Notes: generated by a model from the sequence alone, not told the origin. 64,000 nt of DNA from Bacteroidaceae bacterium (GCA_017617575.1 JAFZVY010000085.1:26348-90347), one strand, 5' to 3'. Positions 1-8,884 are shown, counted from the first letter of the stretch. Translations and numbers: made by a program.

Positions 1-191
1 TCCCATCCAGCGTTATTGTCCACTCCGCAGTCAGGTCCTGGCTTTACCATTCCGTATGGACAGCTTGGACCTATGAACACACGACCTAATCCCTCACTTC
101 CTATGCGAGGGTCAACGTAATCCGTCACCTTGCCTTGTGCATAAGTGCAGATGGAAATGAACGTGAGAAGTAATGATAGTATTATGCGCAT
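1..191 (-). CDS. GH92 family glycosidase, N-terminal fragment (cut by window edge)
   Basis: Only the first 63 codons are inside the window. Residues 1-19 form a signal peptide (MRIILSLLLTFISICTYAQ). The mature start, with YVDPRIGSEGLGRVFIG and then CPYGMVKPGPDC, matches the N-terminal segment of GH92 enzymes (VDPFIGTGG...PGA..PFGMV). Known GH92 members are calcium-dependent exo-acting alpha-mannosidases of Bacteroidota that trim host or yeast glycans in the periplasm or at the cell surface. The family call rests on this short segment, and substrate specificity cannot be judged. Transcription probably starts near 337, from a TACCTTTG box next to the palindromic array at 352-426. Confidence 0.7.
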   Translation of the reverse strand, partial: MRIILSLLLTFISICTYAQGKVTDYVDPRIGSEGLGRVFIGPSCPYGMVKPGPDCGVDNNAGW

Positions 192-343
192 TCTTTTTAA
201 TTAAGATTTAAGAATTAAGAACTAAGCGAAGCGGTCTCACTGACCGCAGGGAAGTAATTAAGATTTTGGTTGATTAATTATTGTGAATTCAGAATGTTAC
301 GATGACGTTAATTATGAATTCAGAATTGTGAATTATGAATTAT

Positions 344-351
344 CAAAGGTA
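344..351 (-). promoter_or_regulatory. -7 box of the GH92 gene, lacking a -33 box
   Basis: On the minus strand this reads TACCTTTG, a perfect Bacteroidota -7 element, about 150 nt upstream of the GH92 start codon. No TTTG lies at the 19-20 bp spacing used elsewhere in the window. That space is occupied by the inverted-repeat array directly adjoining this box. Activator dependence is an inference. Confidence 0.5.
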
Positions 352-426
352 GTCTCTCAAACTATCAATAGTCTGCAAACGGACTATCGATAGTTTGCAT
401 TACAGACTATTGATAGTTTGAGAGAC
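352..426. repeat. Inverted repeat made of three phased palindromes
   Basis: A 24-bp arm at 352-375 is perfectly complementary to 403-426. Inside lie three 12-bp cores: ACTATCAATAGT at 361, ACTATCGATAGT (a perfect palindrome) at 383, and ACTATTGATAGT at 406. Their spacing is 22 and 23 bp, about two helical turns. The element lies between the 3' end of murF-alr and the promoter of the GH92 gene and abuts that promoter's -7 box. It may be an operator array, a terminator-like hairpin for murF-alr, or both. Confidence 0.85.
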
Positions 427-456
427 CCTATTTGTTACGGCTTTTTTGCCCATGTA

Positions 457-2985
457 TTACTCCTGTACAAACACATGCTGAACGCGGGTTGAGACACCTG
501 TGAGTACCTCGTAAGGTATGGTGCCTATCACGTCACTAAGAGTTGTAACAGGAAGCTCGTCGCCGAAGATGATGGCATAGTCGCCTACCTTGCAGTCGAT
601 GTCCGTAACGTCAATCATACATACGTCCATGCAGATGTTGCCCACGTACTCAGCCTTCTTGCCGTTCACGAGACAGTAACAATGTCTGTTGCCAAGGTGA
701 CGGTCAAGTCCGTCTGCATATCCTACAGGGATGGCAGCAATACGACTGTCGCGCTCAAGCACGGTGCGACGGCTGTAGCCTATGGAGTCGCCAGCAGGCA
801 CGTCACGTATCTGTAGGATGGTTGTCTTGAGAGTAGCCACGTTGTGGATGACCTCGTTGTTTCGTGGGTTGATACCATAGAGACCAAGTCCAAGACGGCA
901 CATGTCAAGATGATACTGTGGGAAATGTTCGATACCTGCAGAGTTGCAGATATGACGTATAATCTTATGTGAATAAGCAGCCTGTAATTCCTTGCTACCC
1001 TTGTCGAACAACTCAAACTGATGGTGAGAGAACTCGTCAAACTCGTCTCCGTCGCTTCCCACGAAATGGCTGAATACGGAGCAAGGCACGAGTGCCGTCT
1101 GACGCTTCAGTCGCTCTATGAGGCGAGGCATATCCTTCTCTGGGTTGAATCCGAGACGGTGCATACCTGTGTCGAGCTTGATGTGGACAGGGAAGTTTGT
1201 TATACCTTCCTTCTCTGCTGCATGTATAAGGGCATCGAGAAGCTCAAAGCTGAACACCTCAGGTTCGAGACGATAGTCAAAGAGCATCTTGAACGATGTC
1301 ATCTCTGGGTTCATAATCATGATGTTGCTCGTGATACCTGCCTTGCGGAGGTCGGCACCCTCGTCTGCCACAGCCACGGCAAGGTAGTCAACACCAGCAT
1401 CCTGAAGGGTCTTGCTTGTCTCAAGCGAGCCTACTCCGTAAGCACTTGCCTTTACCATGCACACAAGCTTAGTCTCTGGCTTCATGAACTGACGGTAGTA
1501 GTTCACGTTCTCCTTGAGTGCGGAGAGGTTGACCTCAAGGATGGTCTGGTGAACCTTGAGTGTGAGATAGTCGGAAACCTTGTCGAAGGAGAACTTACGC
1601 GCACCCTTGATAAGGATGAACTCGTTGCGAAGGTTGGTGAACACGTCGCTCACGAGAAGCTCGTCCGTATTCTTGAATCCGTGGAACTCCATAGGGAAGT
1701 AACCACCGCACATGCTTATCTCCTCGCCCACGCCTATTACCTTCTGTATGCCGCGGCTCTTAGCCATCTGAGCCACACGTCCATAGAGGCTCTTTGGCGA
1801 CTCTCCACTCTGGAGGATGTCGGAGAGTATGAGCGTGCGTGTCTGTTCCTTCTTGTCAGGACGACGGTACATGAAGTCGAGAGCTATGTCAAGACTCTGT
1901 ACGTCGCTGTTGTATGTATCGTTAATGAGTGTACAGTTGTTAATACCGTCCTTTACCTCCATACGCATGGCAACAGGCTCGAGGTGTGACATTCTCTCGC
2001 AAAGGTCGTCTATGCTGAGCGAGTGAATGGAACGAGGACTACCGTTGTTCTGCTCCACGTACTCGCGGAAGGCGAGGATGACGGCAAAGCAAGTGATGGA
2101 GTTCTCTATGGCTGCGTTATCTATGAAGTTGATGGTGTATTGACCTATCTCTCCACGATACTCAAACTTGACGGTTGTCCTATTGTCCTCCTTCTCCACG
2201 CTACGTATGGTGAGGTTGCAGTCGTTGTCTGCATTATTCCATGTGAAACGCTCCACGTTAGTAGGAATCATGGCAGAGCAACGCTTGATGGTTGTGTCCG
2301 AATAGTTGAGCACAACGTTCTTACAGTTCTGGAAGAGCTTCATCTTCTCCGTACACTTGATGTCGTATGAGAGGAAGTTCTTCTGGTGAGCCTCACCCAC
2401 GTTTGTTATGACACCAATGGTTGGCTTCACGATGGACTCTATCTTTTCCATCTCGCCCACCTCGCTTATACCTGCCTCTATGATGGCAAAGTCATTATGC
2501 TTGTTGATGAGCCAGAGGCTGAGAGGCACGCCCACCTGTGAGTTGAAGCTACGAGGAGAGCGGCACACGTTATAGTCGGTAGAGAGGAGCTGGTAGAGCC
2601 ATTCCTTGACCGTAGTCTTACCGTTAGAGCCTGTTATGGCTATGATAGGTGTGTCAAGCTGGTTGCGATGGTATGCAGCCAACTGTTGTATAGACTTGAG
2701 TGAAGAATCGACCACGAGGAAATTGGCATCTTTCATCGTGTCATACTCCTTGTGAGTCACGAAGCTGCTCTTGCTTTCCACCACGTAGTTCTTCACGCCA
2801 CGCTTATATAGTTCTGCTATGTATTTATGTCCATCATTCTTCTGCGTTTTCATTGCGAAGAATAATGTCTCTTCAGGGAAACAAAGTGAACGGCTGTCTA
2901 TAAGCAGCCAGTTGATTGTATTTTCGTTCTTGCCAATTCGTTTTGCACCGATTATCTTGGCTATATCTGAAATGCTGTAATGCAT
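457..2985 (-). CDS. murF-alr: Bifunctional UDP-MurNAc-tripeptide:D-Ala-D-Ala ligase / alanine racemase
   Basis: The 842-residue protein fuses two cytoplasmic peptidoglycan enzymes. Residues 1 to about 470 are MurF, which adds D-Ala-D-Ala to UDP-MurNAc-tripeptide; the Mur-ligase ATP loop TGSNGKTT is at 118-125. From about residue 475 the chain is a fold-type III alanine racemase. It has the PLP lysine segment VKASAYG, the SIGYSRR segment with the C-terminal-domain tyrosine, and a GNICMDVCMIDVTD stretch. This fusion is typical of Bacteroidota and couples D-Ala production to its use. The start is the first ATG after a GC-rich repeat-containing gap, and no other start extends the Mur fold. Confidence 0.95.
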   Translation of the reverse strand: MHYSISDIAKIIGAKRIGKNENTINWLLIDSRSLCFPEETLFFAMKTQKNDGHKYIAELYKRGVKNYVVESKSSFVTHKEYDTMKDANFLVVDSSLKSIQQLAAYHRNQLDTPIIAITGSNGKTTVKEWLYQLLSTDYNVCRSPRSFNSQVGVPLSLWLINKHNDFAIIEAGISEVGEMEKIESIVKPTIGVITNVGEAHQKNFLSYDIKCTEKMKLFQNCKNVVLNYSDTTIKRCSAMIPTNVERFTWNNADNDCNLTIRSVEKEDNRTTVKFEYRGEIGQYTINFIDNAAIENSITCFAVILAFREYVEQNNGSPRSIHSLSIDDLCERMSHLEPVAMRMEVKDGINNCTLINDTYNSDVQSLDIALDFMYRRPDKKEQTRTLILSDILQSGESPKSLYGRVAQMAKSRGIQKVIGVGEEISMCGGYFPMEFHGFKNTDELLVSDVFTNLRNEFILIKGARKFSFDKVSDYLTLKVHQTILEVNLSALKENVNYYRQFMKPETKLVCMVKASAYGVGSLETSKTLQDAGVDYLAVAVADEGADLRKAGITSNIMIMNPEMTSFKMLFDYRLEPEVFSFELLDALIHAAEKEGITNFPVHIKLDTGMHRLGFNPEKDMPRLIERLKRQTALVPCSVFSHFVGSDGDEFDEFSHHQFELFDKGSKELQAAYSHKIIRHICNSAGIEHFPQYHLDMCRLGLGLYGINPRNNEVIHNVATLKTTILQIRDVPAGDSIGYSRRTVLERDSRIAAIPVGYADGLDRHLGNRHCYCLVNGKKAEYVGNICMDVCMIDVTDIDCKVGDYAIIFGDELPVTTLSDVIGTIPYEVLTGVSTRVQHVFVQE

Positions 2986-2999
2986 AGTCCTAAAAAATT

Positions 3000-3170
3000 A
3001 GGCCCCCACCTAACCTCCCCGAGGGGAGGGATGCCATCCGGAATCAGGCGAAGGATTGTTTATATGTTTAATTATTCATCTAATAATAAAGTGCCAGAGC
3101 GTTAACCATGTGCCATTAGTCACTCACTCGTCCAGTCTCCCTCCCCTTGGGGAGGGCTGGGGTGGGGCTC
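3000..3170. repeat. GC-rich CCTCCCC-type intergenic repeats
   Basis: Two copies of a short palindromic motif (CCTCCCCgaGGGGAGG and CCTCCCCttGGGGAGG) flank this gap, with the companion word near GACTAATG in other copies. Similar copies occur at about 5750, 17203, 17463, 19320, 29950 and 47550. They resemble REP-like intergenic elements of Prevotella genomes. No gene is seen here. Confidence 0.7.
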
Positions 3171-4442
3171 TTACTTAAACACGAGTGTTACGAGTCTTTC
3201 CTCTGCCAGTATCTCCTTTGCCACTTCGTGCAGTCTCTCTGGAGTGACCTTGTGCAGCTGGGTGTATGTATCTTCCATTCCCTCAAACTTGTTGTAGTGG
3301 AGGAAGCACTTAGCCATGTCGAGGGCATAGTTCTCGAAGTTGTCACAAGCCACGCCTATCTGACCTTCTATCTGCTTCATGTAGGCTGCGAACTGTCGTT
3401 CGGATAGTGGGGCAGCCATAAGCTTGTCAAGCTCCTTGCGCACAATCTTGATGCACTTGTTCACATCCTCCTCGTCACATCCGAAGTAGATGGCAAAGGT
3501 ACTTGTGTCCGTATAGTTCGTGAGTGAACTCTCTACCGTATATACAAGTCCCTTGTGCTCGCGAAGTGCTATGTTGAGACGTGAGTTCATGCCAGGTCCT
3601 CCGAGTATGTTGTTGAGGAAGTACATCACGATACGGTTGCTTGACTCCGAAGAGTAAGCAGGACAACCAATCATGACGTGTGCCTGATGCGTGTCACGGT
3701 TCTCCACTATGGTCTTGCCTGCCGAAGCACATAATGGCGGAGGTGGCGGGGGCGGAGCATCAGCCTTCTCGCTATTGGCGTCAGGCTTCCCGTCTTTTGT
3801 TATCTTTGTTCCCTCGTTGCCAAAGTGTTTCTTGGCAAGACGGACAACATCGTTAAACTTAACCGCACCAAAGACGAAGAGTACCATCTTGTCCGGACGA
3901 TAGAGACGGTTGACGAATGTCTTGGCATCATCCGACGTGAAGCGTCGCACGTTCTCCGGTGTGCCGAGTATATCGTGTCCAAGTGAAGAGTTCTCGTATA
4001 TTATATCCTCGAACTTGTCGAAGATAAGCTCTGAAGGTGAGTCATTGTAGCTCTCTATCTCGTCCACTATGACCTCCGACTCCTTGTCTATCTCGCTCTG
4101 TGGATAGGTGCTGTGGAACACGATATCCGCCAATAGCTCTATGGCACGTGGCAGATGTTCCTTGAGAAAAGCAGAATAGACAACCGTCTCTTCCTTGTTG
4201 GTATAGGCATTAAGGTCGCCTCCCACACTCTCCAGACGGTTGATGATATGCCAAGCCTTACGGCGTTCCGTTCCCTTGAACATCATGTGTTCGCAGAAGT
4301 GAGCCATTCCATGTTCCGTTTCAAGCTCGTCACGTGTACCGGCATCTATGGACACTCCACAATACGCCACATTGGTTGGTGATGATATGTGGATTATCCT
4401 TAGCCCGTTATCAAGTGTATATGTATTGCTTGTTTCTGTCAT
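3171..4442 (-). CDS. M16 family zinc metallopeptidase (processing-peptidase type)
   Basis: The inverted zinc motif HFCEH is at residues 48-52, with the downstream acidic helix (EVIVDEIESYNDSPSE) that supplies the third ligand. The fold then continues into a second, inactive-like M16 domain ending in LAEERLVTLVFK. At 423 residues it matches the single-subunit PqqL/mitochondrial-processing-peptidase-like group. No signal peptide is evident, so it is probably cytoplasmic. An unusual run of eight prolines (APPPPPPPP region, around residue 230) sits in the linker between the two halves. It stands alone, separated from murF-alr by repeat DNA. Its substrate is unknown. Confidence 0.9.
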   Translation of the reverse strand: MTETSNTYTLDNGLRIIHISSPTNVAYCGVSIDAGTRDELETEHGMAHFCEHMMFKGTERRKAWHIINRLESVGGDLNAYTNKEETVVYSAFLKEHLPRAIELLADIVFHSTYPQSEIDKESEVIVDEIESYNDSPSELIFDKFEDIIYENSSLGHDILGTPENVRRFTSDDAKTFVNRLYRPDKMVLFVFGAVKFNDVVRLAKKHFGNEGTKITKDGKPDANSEKADAPPPPPPPLCASAGKTIVENRDTHQAHVMIGCPAYSSESSNRIVMYFLNNILGGPGMNSRLNIALREHKGLVYTVESSLTNYTDTSTFAIYFGCDEEDVNKCIKIVRKELDKLMAAPLSERQFAAYMKQIEGQIGVACDNFENYALDMAKCFLHYNKFEGMEDTYTQLHKVTPERLHEVAKEILAEERLVTLVFK

Positions 4443-4600
4443 TTCTTTGAGTTTTTAAGTTTTTAGGTTTTTGAGTTTTTAAGTTTTTATGTTTTTGAGT
4501 TTTTATGTTCTTGCGGATAGCATTTTCCGCGAAAACTAAAAAACTTAAAAACTCACTCCCGTGAAAACTAAAAAACTTAAAAACTCAAAAACTTACAAAC
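4443..4600. repeat. T-rich 8-bp periodic repeat with inverted right half
   Basis: The left part is a run of octamers TTTTTGAG/TTTTTAAG/TTTTTATG. The right part carries the complementary A-rich version, including a 25-bp stretch repeated at 4531 and 4563. A GCGGA...TCCGC hairpin lies at 4513-4530. Variants of this AAGTTTTTGAG sequence recur at about 5815, 20515, 25140, 26495, 30080 and 41070, always between genes. Confidence 0.75.
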
Positions 4601-5179
4601 TTAATAAATTATCAATCCTGCAAGTCCGCAAAGGAGAATCATCAGTATTGGATGAATCTTGAATTTGCGTGTTCCGAAGAATGAGAACAGGAAGATGAGT
4701 ATGCTTACTATAAACACAAACGTAGATTCCTTTGGATTGCCGAAGTTCTCCTCGGACATGAGCATGATGGCTGCCGACACGAGTAATCCTACTATGGCAG
4801 GACGTAGTGCGCTGAATACGGATTGTACACCTCTTGACTTACTATGTTTCAAGAGTGCTTTGCTCACCAATATCATGAGGATGAAAGGAAGCCAGATGAT
4901 ACTGAGCGAAGCTATTATAGCTCCAAGTACAGCCATCCACTCAGGGTAGCCCTCGTTGATGACAGCCGTATAACCTGCGTACGTGGCACAGTTGATACCT
5001 ATAGGTCCCGGTGTTGACTGGCTTACGGCCACTATGTCCGTAAACTCGCTTACCGTGAGCCAATGGTTCTTATACACCACCTCGTTTTGTATAAGTGAAA
5101 GCATAGCATATCCTCCACCAAAATTGAAGATACCTATCTTTGAAAATACTATGAATAACTTTAGAAATACCATACCCAC
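4601..5179 (-). CDS. chrA: Chromate transporter family protein (second half-size subunit)
   Basis: This 192-residue hydrophobic protein has the family signature FNFGGGYAMLSLIQNEVV near the N-terminus and the SQSTPGPIGINCATYAGY segment. Six or so membrane spans follow. Short CHR proteins are encoded as tandem pairs and function together. Here the partner lies upstream with a 16-nt gap. Family members are reported to export chromate, but in a gut or oral anaerobe the real substrate is uncertain. Confidence 0.85.
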   Translation of the reverse strand: MGMVFLKLFIVFSKIGIFNFGGGYAMLSLIQNEVVYKNHWLTVSEFTDIVAVSQSTPGPIGINCATYAGYTAVINEGYPEWMAVLGAIIASLSIIWLPFILMILVSKALLKHSKSRGVQSVFSALRPAIVGLLVSAAIMLMSEENFGNPKESTFVFIVSILIFLFSFFGTRKFKIHPILMILLCGLAGLIIY

Positions 5180-5195
5180 CCGTAACTTTTAACTT

Positions 5196-5735
5196 TTAAT
5201 TTTTAACTTTTAATTTCCCATAGGCGTACCCGCCAACTCCGGCAGCTACGATGCACCATATAGGTGAGACGCCGAAGGCACAGATGAGTAGGGCGCATAC
5301 GACTGGAATCCATGCGTTGTACCAGTTTATCTTTGCCGACTTTGCCATGTTGAAGCAAGGGGCAAGGATAAGCGCAACCACACAAGGACGGACACCCATG
5401 AAGAATTTCTCCACGTATATGTTGTCCTTGAATGTCTGGAAGAACATGGCGATAAGCAAGATGGCTATGATGGAAGGACCTGCCACTCCGAGAGCAGACA
5501 CTATGCCTCCCTTTATGCCCTTGAACTTATAGCCTATGTGCGACGCCATGTCTATTGCGAAAAGACCCGGCGTACTTTGTGCCACCACAAGGATGTCTAT
5601 AAACTCCTCGTGCGTGAGCCATTGTTTCTTGTCAACAATCTCCTTTTCCATTATTGGAACCATGGCGTAACCTCCACCAAGCGTGAAGCCCCCAATCTTG
5701 GAGAATGTGGTAAATAGTTCTGTATATATGCCCAT
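5196..5735 (-). CDS. chrA: Chromate transporter family protein (first half-size subunit)
   Basis: At 179 residues it is the partner of the following gene. It has the matching motif FTLGGGYAMVPIMEKEIVD and the paired AQSTPGLFAIDMASHIGY segment, followed by hydrophobic spans. The two genes are clearly related to each other, the usual short-chain CHR arrangement in which two halves of opposite membrane topology form the transporter. It is probably the first gene of the two-gene operon. No consensus promoter was found upstream, where GC-rich and T-rich repeats occupy the gap. Confidence 0.85.
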   Translation of the reverse strand: MGIYTELFTTFSKIGGFTLGGGYAMVPIMEKEIVDKKQWLTHEEFIDILVVAQSTPGLFAIDMASHIGYKFKGIKGGIVSALGVAGPSIIAILLIAMFFQTFKDNIYVEKFFMGVRPCVVALILAPCFNMAKSAKINWYNAWIPVVCALLICAFGVSPIWCIVAAGVGGYAYGKLKVKN

Positions 5736-5850
5736 TAGTAAATTTTGGCCCCCTCCCCATCCCTCCCACGAGGGGAGGGTGACTAATGCAAGAGACCTTA
5801 TTCTTGATTTTTTAAGTTTCTTGAGTTTTTAAGTTTTTTAGTTCTCGTTT

Positions 5851-5891
5851 AAAAACCAATGACGGTTTCAAACGTTATTACTCATTACTAA
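5851..5891. repeat. GAGACC/GGTCTC-type dyad repeat, degenerate copy
   Basis: This copy reads AAACCAATGACGGTTTCAAACG followed by a TTACTCATTACTAATT-type tail. It belongs to the family with better copies at 25266, 26529 and 41120. Like those, it lies immediately 3' of a minus-strand gene. Confidence 0.6.
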
Positions 5892-8483
5892 TTACTCATT
5901 TCTCATTGTCCTAATCACGTCCGGTACCACGAGTATAGGACATGTGCAGAGGAGAATCCACATCCATTCCTGCAAGGTGAGTGCCCTTTCCACCTCAAAC
6001 ATCTTGCCGCCAAAGGTGACGATGAAGACCTGACCTACAAGTATCACCATGGCTATGAGGATGAAGGTGAGGCTGAAACTCTCCTTCAGCTTGCTCCTGT
6101 CCGTTAGGAACAGGTATGCTGAATGGAGTGCGCTACCGTCCGTATTGTAGTATCTTACGTTGAAGATGTTCCAGAACTGTATTGCCACGAATATCGTGAA
6201 GAAATACTCGTGAGGCAAATATACCCATGCAGCTGAGAGGATGACGAAAAATAGCGTTCCCGTGCCGAGTATCATCCATGCCATGCTTCTGTCTATTATG
6301 TTGCTCTTTGGGTTGCGTGGAGCATCATTAAGCACCCTCTTGTCGGCAGGTAGGGAAGAGAGAGCCATGGCTGCAAAGGTATCCATGATGAGGTTCACCC
6401 ATAGCATCTGTGTTACGCCGAGAGGCGACTCTATGCCCACGAATGCACCAAACATCACCATCACGCAGGCACACATGTTGATGGTCAACTGGAAGATGAT
6501 GAACCTGCGTATGTTCTGGTACAGGGAGCGACCCCATAGTATTGCCTTGTTGATGCTTGAGAACGAGTTGTCTATTATTGTTATGTCCGAAGCCTCCTTG
6601 GCACGTGCCGTACCGTCGCCCATCGAGAGTCCCACTTGAGCCTTGCTGAGTGCTGGGGCATCATTTGTTCCGTCACCTGTCACGGCAACCACCTCTCCGT
6701 TCTGCTGGAGAAGGGAAACGAGGCGTGCCTTATCGTCTGGGCGCGCTCGTGAGATAATCTTGAGGCTTCCATCGCCCTTTATGGCAAGGAGCTTGCGAGC
6801 ATCCTCGTCACTCATGGCTGCAAACTCGTTGCCTGTTATGGTCGTACCTTCCTCGCCATCTGCCACGAGTCCTATCTGTCTGCCTATCTCCCTTGCCGTA
6901 CCAGGAGTGTCGCCTGTCACTATTATCACCCTCACCTTTGCGTTGTCGCGACACGTGTGTATGGCTTCAGCCACGTCGTCACGTATAGGGTCGGCTATGC
7001 CTACTATGCCCACGAAAGTATCGTCTATGGCAAAACCGAGCGTGCGCATGGCCTTTGCCTGATACTGGTGAAGCGTGTCGAATATCTGTTCACGTGTCCA
7101 GCCGCCTGCTATCTTTGTGCAACGTTCAAGGAGAATCTCGGATGCTCCCTTGTAGAATGTGTGTCCGTCCGTCGTCTCCGTCATCATGTACTTGGTCATG
7201 GTGCTGAAAGGCTGTTGAGCCTTGACGTGTGTCTCGGCACGAAGCTGGCGGTAGTCGTAACCCTCTTCCATGAGCCACATGATAAGGGCACATTCCGTAG
7301 GGTTACCTATTCGGCGAGTCTCGCCACCCTCCTCCGTCAGTTCAGCCGTAGAGTTGACAGCTATGCTTCGGGCAATCATGCTCATGTCTGCCTCGCCAAA
7401 GAACTGGTGCTCCATCACGGTCATCTTGTTCTTGGTGAGCGTACCCGTCTTGTCCGTACATATCACCGTGGCAGCACCCATCGTCTCGCAGGCATGGAGC
7501 TTGCGCACGAGGTTGTTCTCCTTCAGCATCTTGCGCATACTGAGGGCAAGGCTTACGGTGATGCTCATAGGAAGTCCCTCAGGAACAGCCACTACTATGA
7601 GCGTCACGGCTATCATGAGAGAGTGGAGGACGTACTCCACCACCTCTATCGGTTCGTCGTTGTTGAGGTCGTTGCCGTCGCTAAAGAGGTAAATCAACTT
7701 GCCAAGTATGATGAGTACGCCAACCACGAAGCTGGCTGTCGAAATCATCTTGCCAAGCCTGTCGAGCTGCAGGTTGAGCGGAGTCTTCACGTCGCTTCCT
7801 TCCTGCACCTTAGCCACTCCCTTGCCTTCCTCCGTCTGCATGCCTATGGCTGTGACCTTCATCACGGCATTTCCCTCTATGACTGTTGCGCCACGTAGGA
7901 GGAAGTTCGCTGGATAGGCTGCCTCGGATGCCTCGTTACGCTCCACGCTCTTGTCGGCATAAGGCTCACCCGTGAATATTGACTCATCCACCTTGAGCGA
8001 TATGGCATCAAGTATCGTGCCGTCGGCTGGTACCTCGTCGCCACTCTCAAGGCGCACTATGTCGCCTACCACCACGTCCGACTTAGGTATCTCCCTTGTC
8101 ATGGGCTTGTCGCCAATCATGCGCAACACCTTGACAGGACGTGAGTCCTTGACCTTGTTGAGCACGTCAAACTCCTGGTCAGCCTTCACCTCAAAGATGA
8201 AGCCTACACCCGTGGCGAGCATCATGGCTATGAACACGCCAATAGGTTCGAGCAGAACCTCCCAGCTCTTGCCAGCATAGTGAATCTCATACAGCGACAC
8301 GCCTACGGAGAACACGAACACGACGCCAAGCACAATGATGAGCGGGTCCTTGAATTTCTCCAAGAATCCTTTCCACAGTGGTTCCTTCTCTGGTGGAGGT
8401 ATGATATTTAGTCCTTTGCCCTTTATCACCTCATCCGAATCAGACGAGAGGCAATCTGCAAAGTACCCTGAATTTATTTCCAT
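5892..8483 (-). CDS. Calcium-translocating P-type ATPase (PMCA type)
   Basis: The start chosen is MEINSGYF (863 residues), because an upstream in-frame ATG lies ahead of the likely transcription start given by the promoter at 8516-8546. The phosphorylation site DKTGT has Asp344. PEGLP, the ion-binding helix motif of Ca/P2 ATPases, is at 301-305. TGEP lies in the actuator domain, and a TGDGTNDAPALSKA hinge motif follows. About ten membrane spans complete a P2-type cation pump for Ca2+ (or Mn2+) export across the inner membrane. It is monocistronic. Five direct 11-bp repeats lie about 120 bp above its -33 box. Confidence 0.92.
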   Translation of the reverse strand: MEINSGYFADCLSSDSDEVIKGKGLNIIPPPEKEPLWKGFLEKFKDPLIIVLGVVFVFSVGVSLYEIHYAGKSWEVLLEPIGVFIAMMLATGVGFIFEVKADQEFDVLNKVKDSRPVKVLRMIGDKPMTREIPKSDVVVGDIVRLESGDEVPADGTILDAISLKVDESIFTGEPYADKSVERNEASEAAYPANFLLRGATVIEGNAVMKVTAIGMQTEEGKGVAKVQEGSDVKTPLNLQLDRLGKMISTASFVVGVLIILGKLIYLFSDGNDLNNDEPIEVVEYVLHSLMIAVTLIVVAVPEGLPMSITVSLALSMRKMLKENNLVRKLHACETMGAATVICTDKTGTLTKNKMTVMEHQFFGEADMSMIARSIAVNSTAELTEEGGETRRIGNPTECALIMWLMEEGYDYRQLRAETHVKAQQPFSTMTKYMMTETTDGHTFYKGASEILLERCTKIAGGWTREQIFDTLHQYQAKAMRTLGFAIDDTFVGIVGIADPIRDDVAEAIHTCRDNAKVRVIIVTGDTPGTAREIGRQIGLVADGEEGTTITGNEFAAMSDEDARKLLAIKGDGSLKIISRARPDDKARLVSLLQQNGEVVAVTGDGTNDAPALSKAQVGLSMGDGTARAKEASDITIIDNSFSSINKAILWGRSLYQNIRRFIIFQLTINMCACVMVMFGAFVGIESPLGVTQMLWVNLIMDTFAAMALSSLPADKRVLNDAPRNPKSNIIDRSMAWMILGTGTLFFVILSAAWVYLPHEYFFTIFVAIQFWNIFNVRYYNTDGSALHSAYLFLTDRSKLKESFSLTFILIAMVILVGQVFIVTFGGKMFEVERALTLQEWMWILLCTCPILVVPDVIRTMRNE

Positions 8484-8515
8484 GTAACGTAACTTACGAT
8501 TGAATGAATTTGCTA

Positions 8516-8546
8516 CAAAGTTACTCCAAATAAACCTCCTGACAAA
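8516..8546 (-). promoter_or_regulatory. Promoter of the P-type ATPase gene
   Basis: On the minus strand it reads TTTG (8543-8546), 19 bp, then TAACTTTG (8516-8523), an exact fit to the Bacteroidota -33/-7 consensus. Initiation near 8510 gives a leader of about 27 nt before the chosen ATG. Confidence 0.75.
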
Positions 8547-8664
8547 ATAAAACAACACAGAATAGATAGCCTCAACTCCTAAAATACCATTTTATCCGCT
8601 TTCAAGCATCTTTTGCAACATCCGAATTTGCATATCCCCCTCCGCCATTTGTCCTAAAGTTCAT

Positions 8665-8719
8665 AGTCAGTACTTAGTCAGTACTTCGTCTATACTTAAT
8701 CAGTACTTTGACCGTACTT
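8665..8719. repeat. Five direct 11-bp repeats
   Basis: Consecutive 11-mers read AGTCAGTACTT, AGTCAGTACTT, CGTCTATACTT, AATCAGTACTT and TGACCGTACTT with no gaps. The array is intergenic, upstream of the P-ATPase promoter and of the divergent gene starting at 8908. It shares its period, but not its sequence, with the other phased arrays in the window. Confidence 0.9.
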
Positions 8720-8852
8720 TAACCGAGGTGATTCCTGTACAATATTTCTTATATGCTATTCATAAAAGAAAATGGCTGAATCATGCTCCAATCATATAAA
8801 TTTGCTGATTTGGGGCAATAATAGAACATACCTTGACTTTGTTCCTGATTTC

Positions 8853-8884
8853 TTTGGTATGCTTGATAATTATTTCTACTTTTG
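8853..8884 (+). promoter_or_regulatory. Promoter of the small secreted protein gene
   Basis: TTTG (8853-8856), 20 bp, then TACTTTTG (8877-8884). It points to the plus strand as the coding strand of this region and to a start at GTG 8908. Confidence 0.7.

Noticed and set aside
1021-1989. 322-codon plus-strand ORF opposite murF-alr
   Set aside because: It is antisense to a well-supported enzyme gene, and its composition (His, Val, Leu, Glu rich) is that of a shadow reading.
6957-7898. 313-codon plus-strand ORF opposite the P-type ATPase
   Set aside because: Antisense shadow of a conserved gene; no start signal or recognisable domain.
8484-8558. Upstream ATG at 8558 extending the P-type ATPase by 25 residues
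   Set aside because: It lies upstream of the predicted transcription start, and the extension is not typical of the family.
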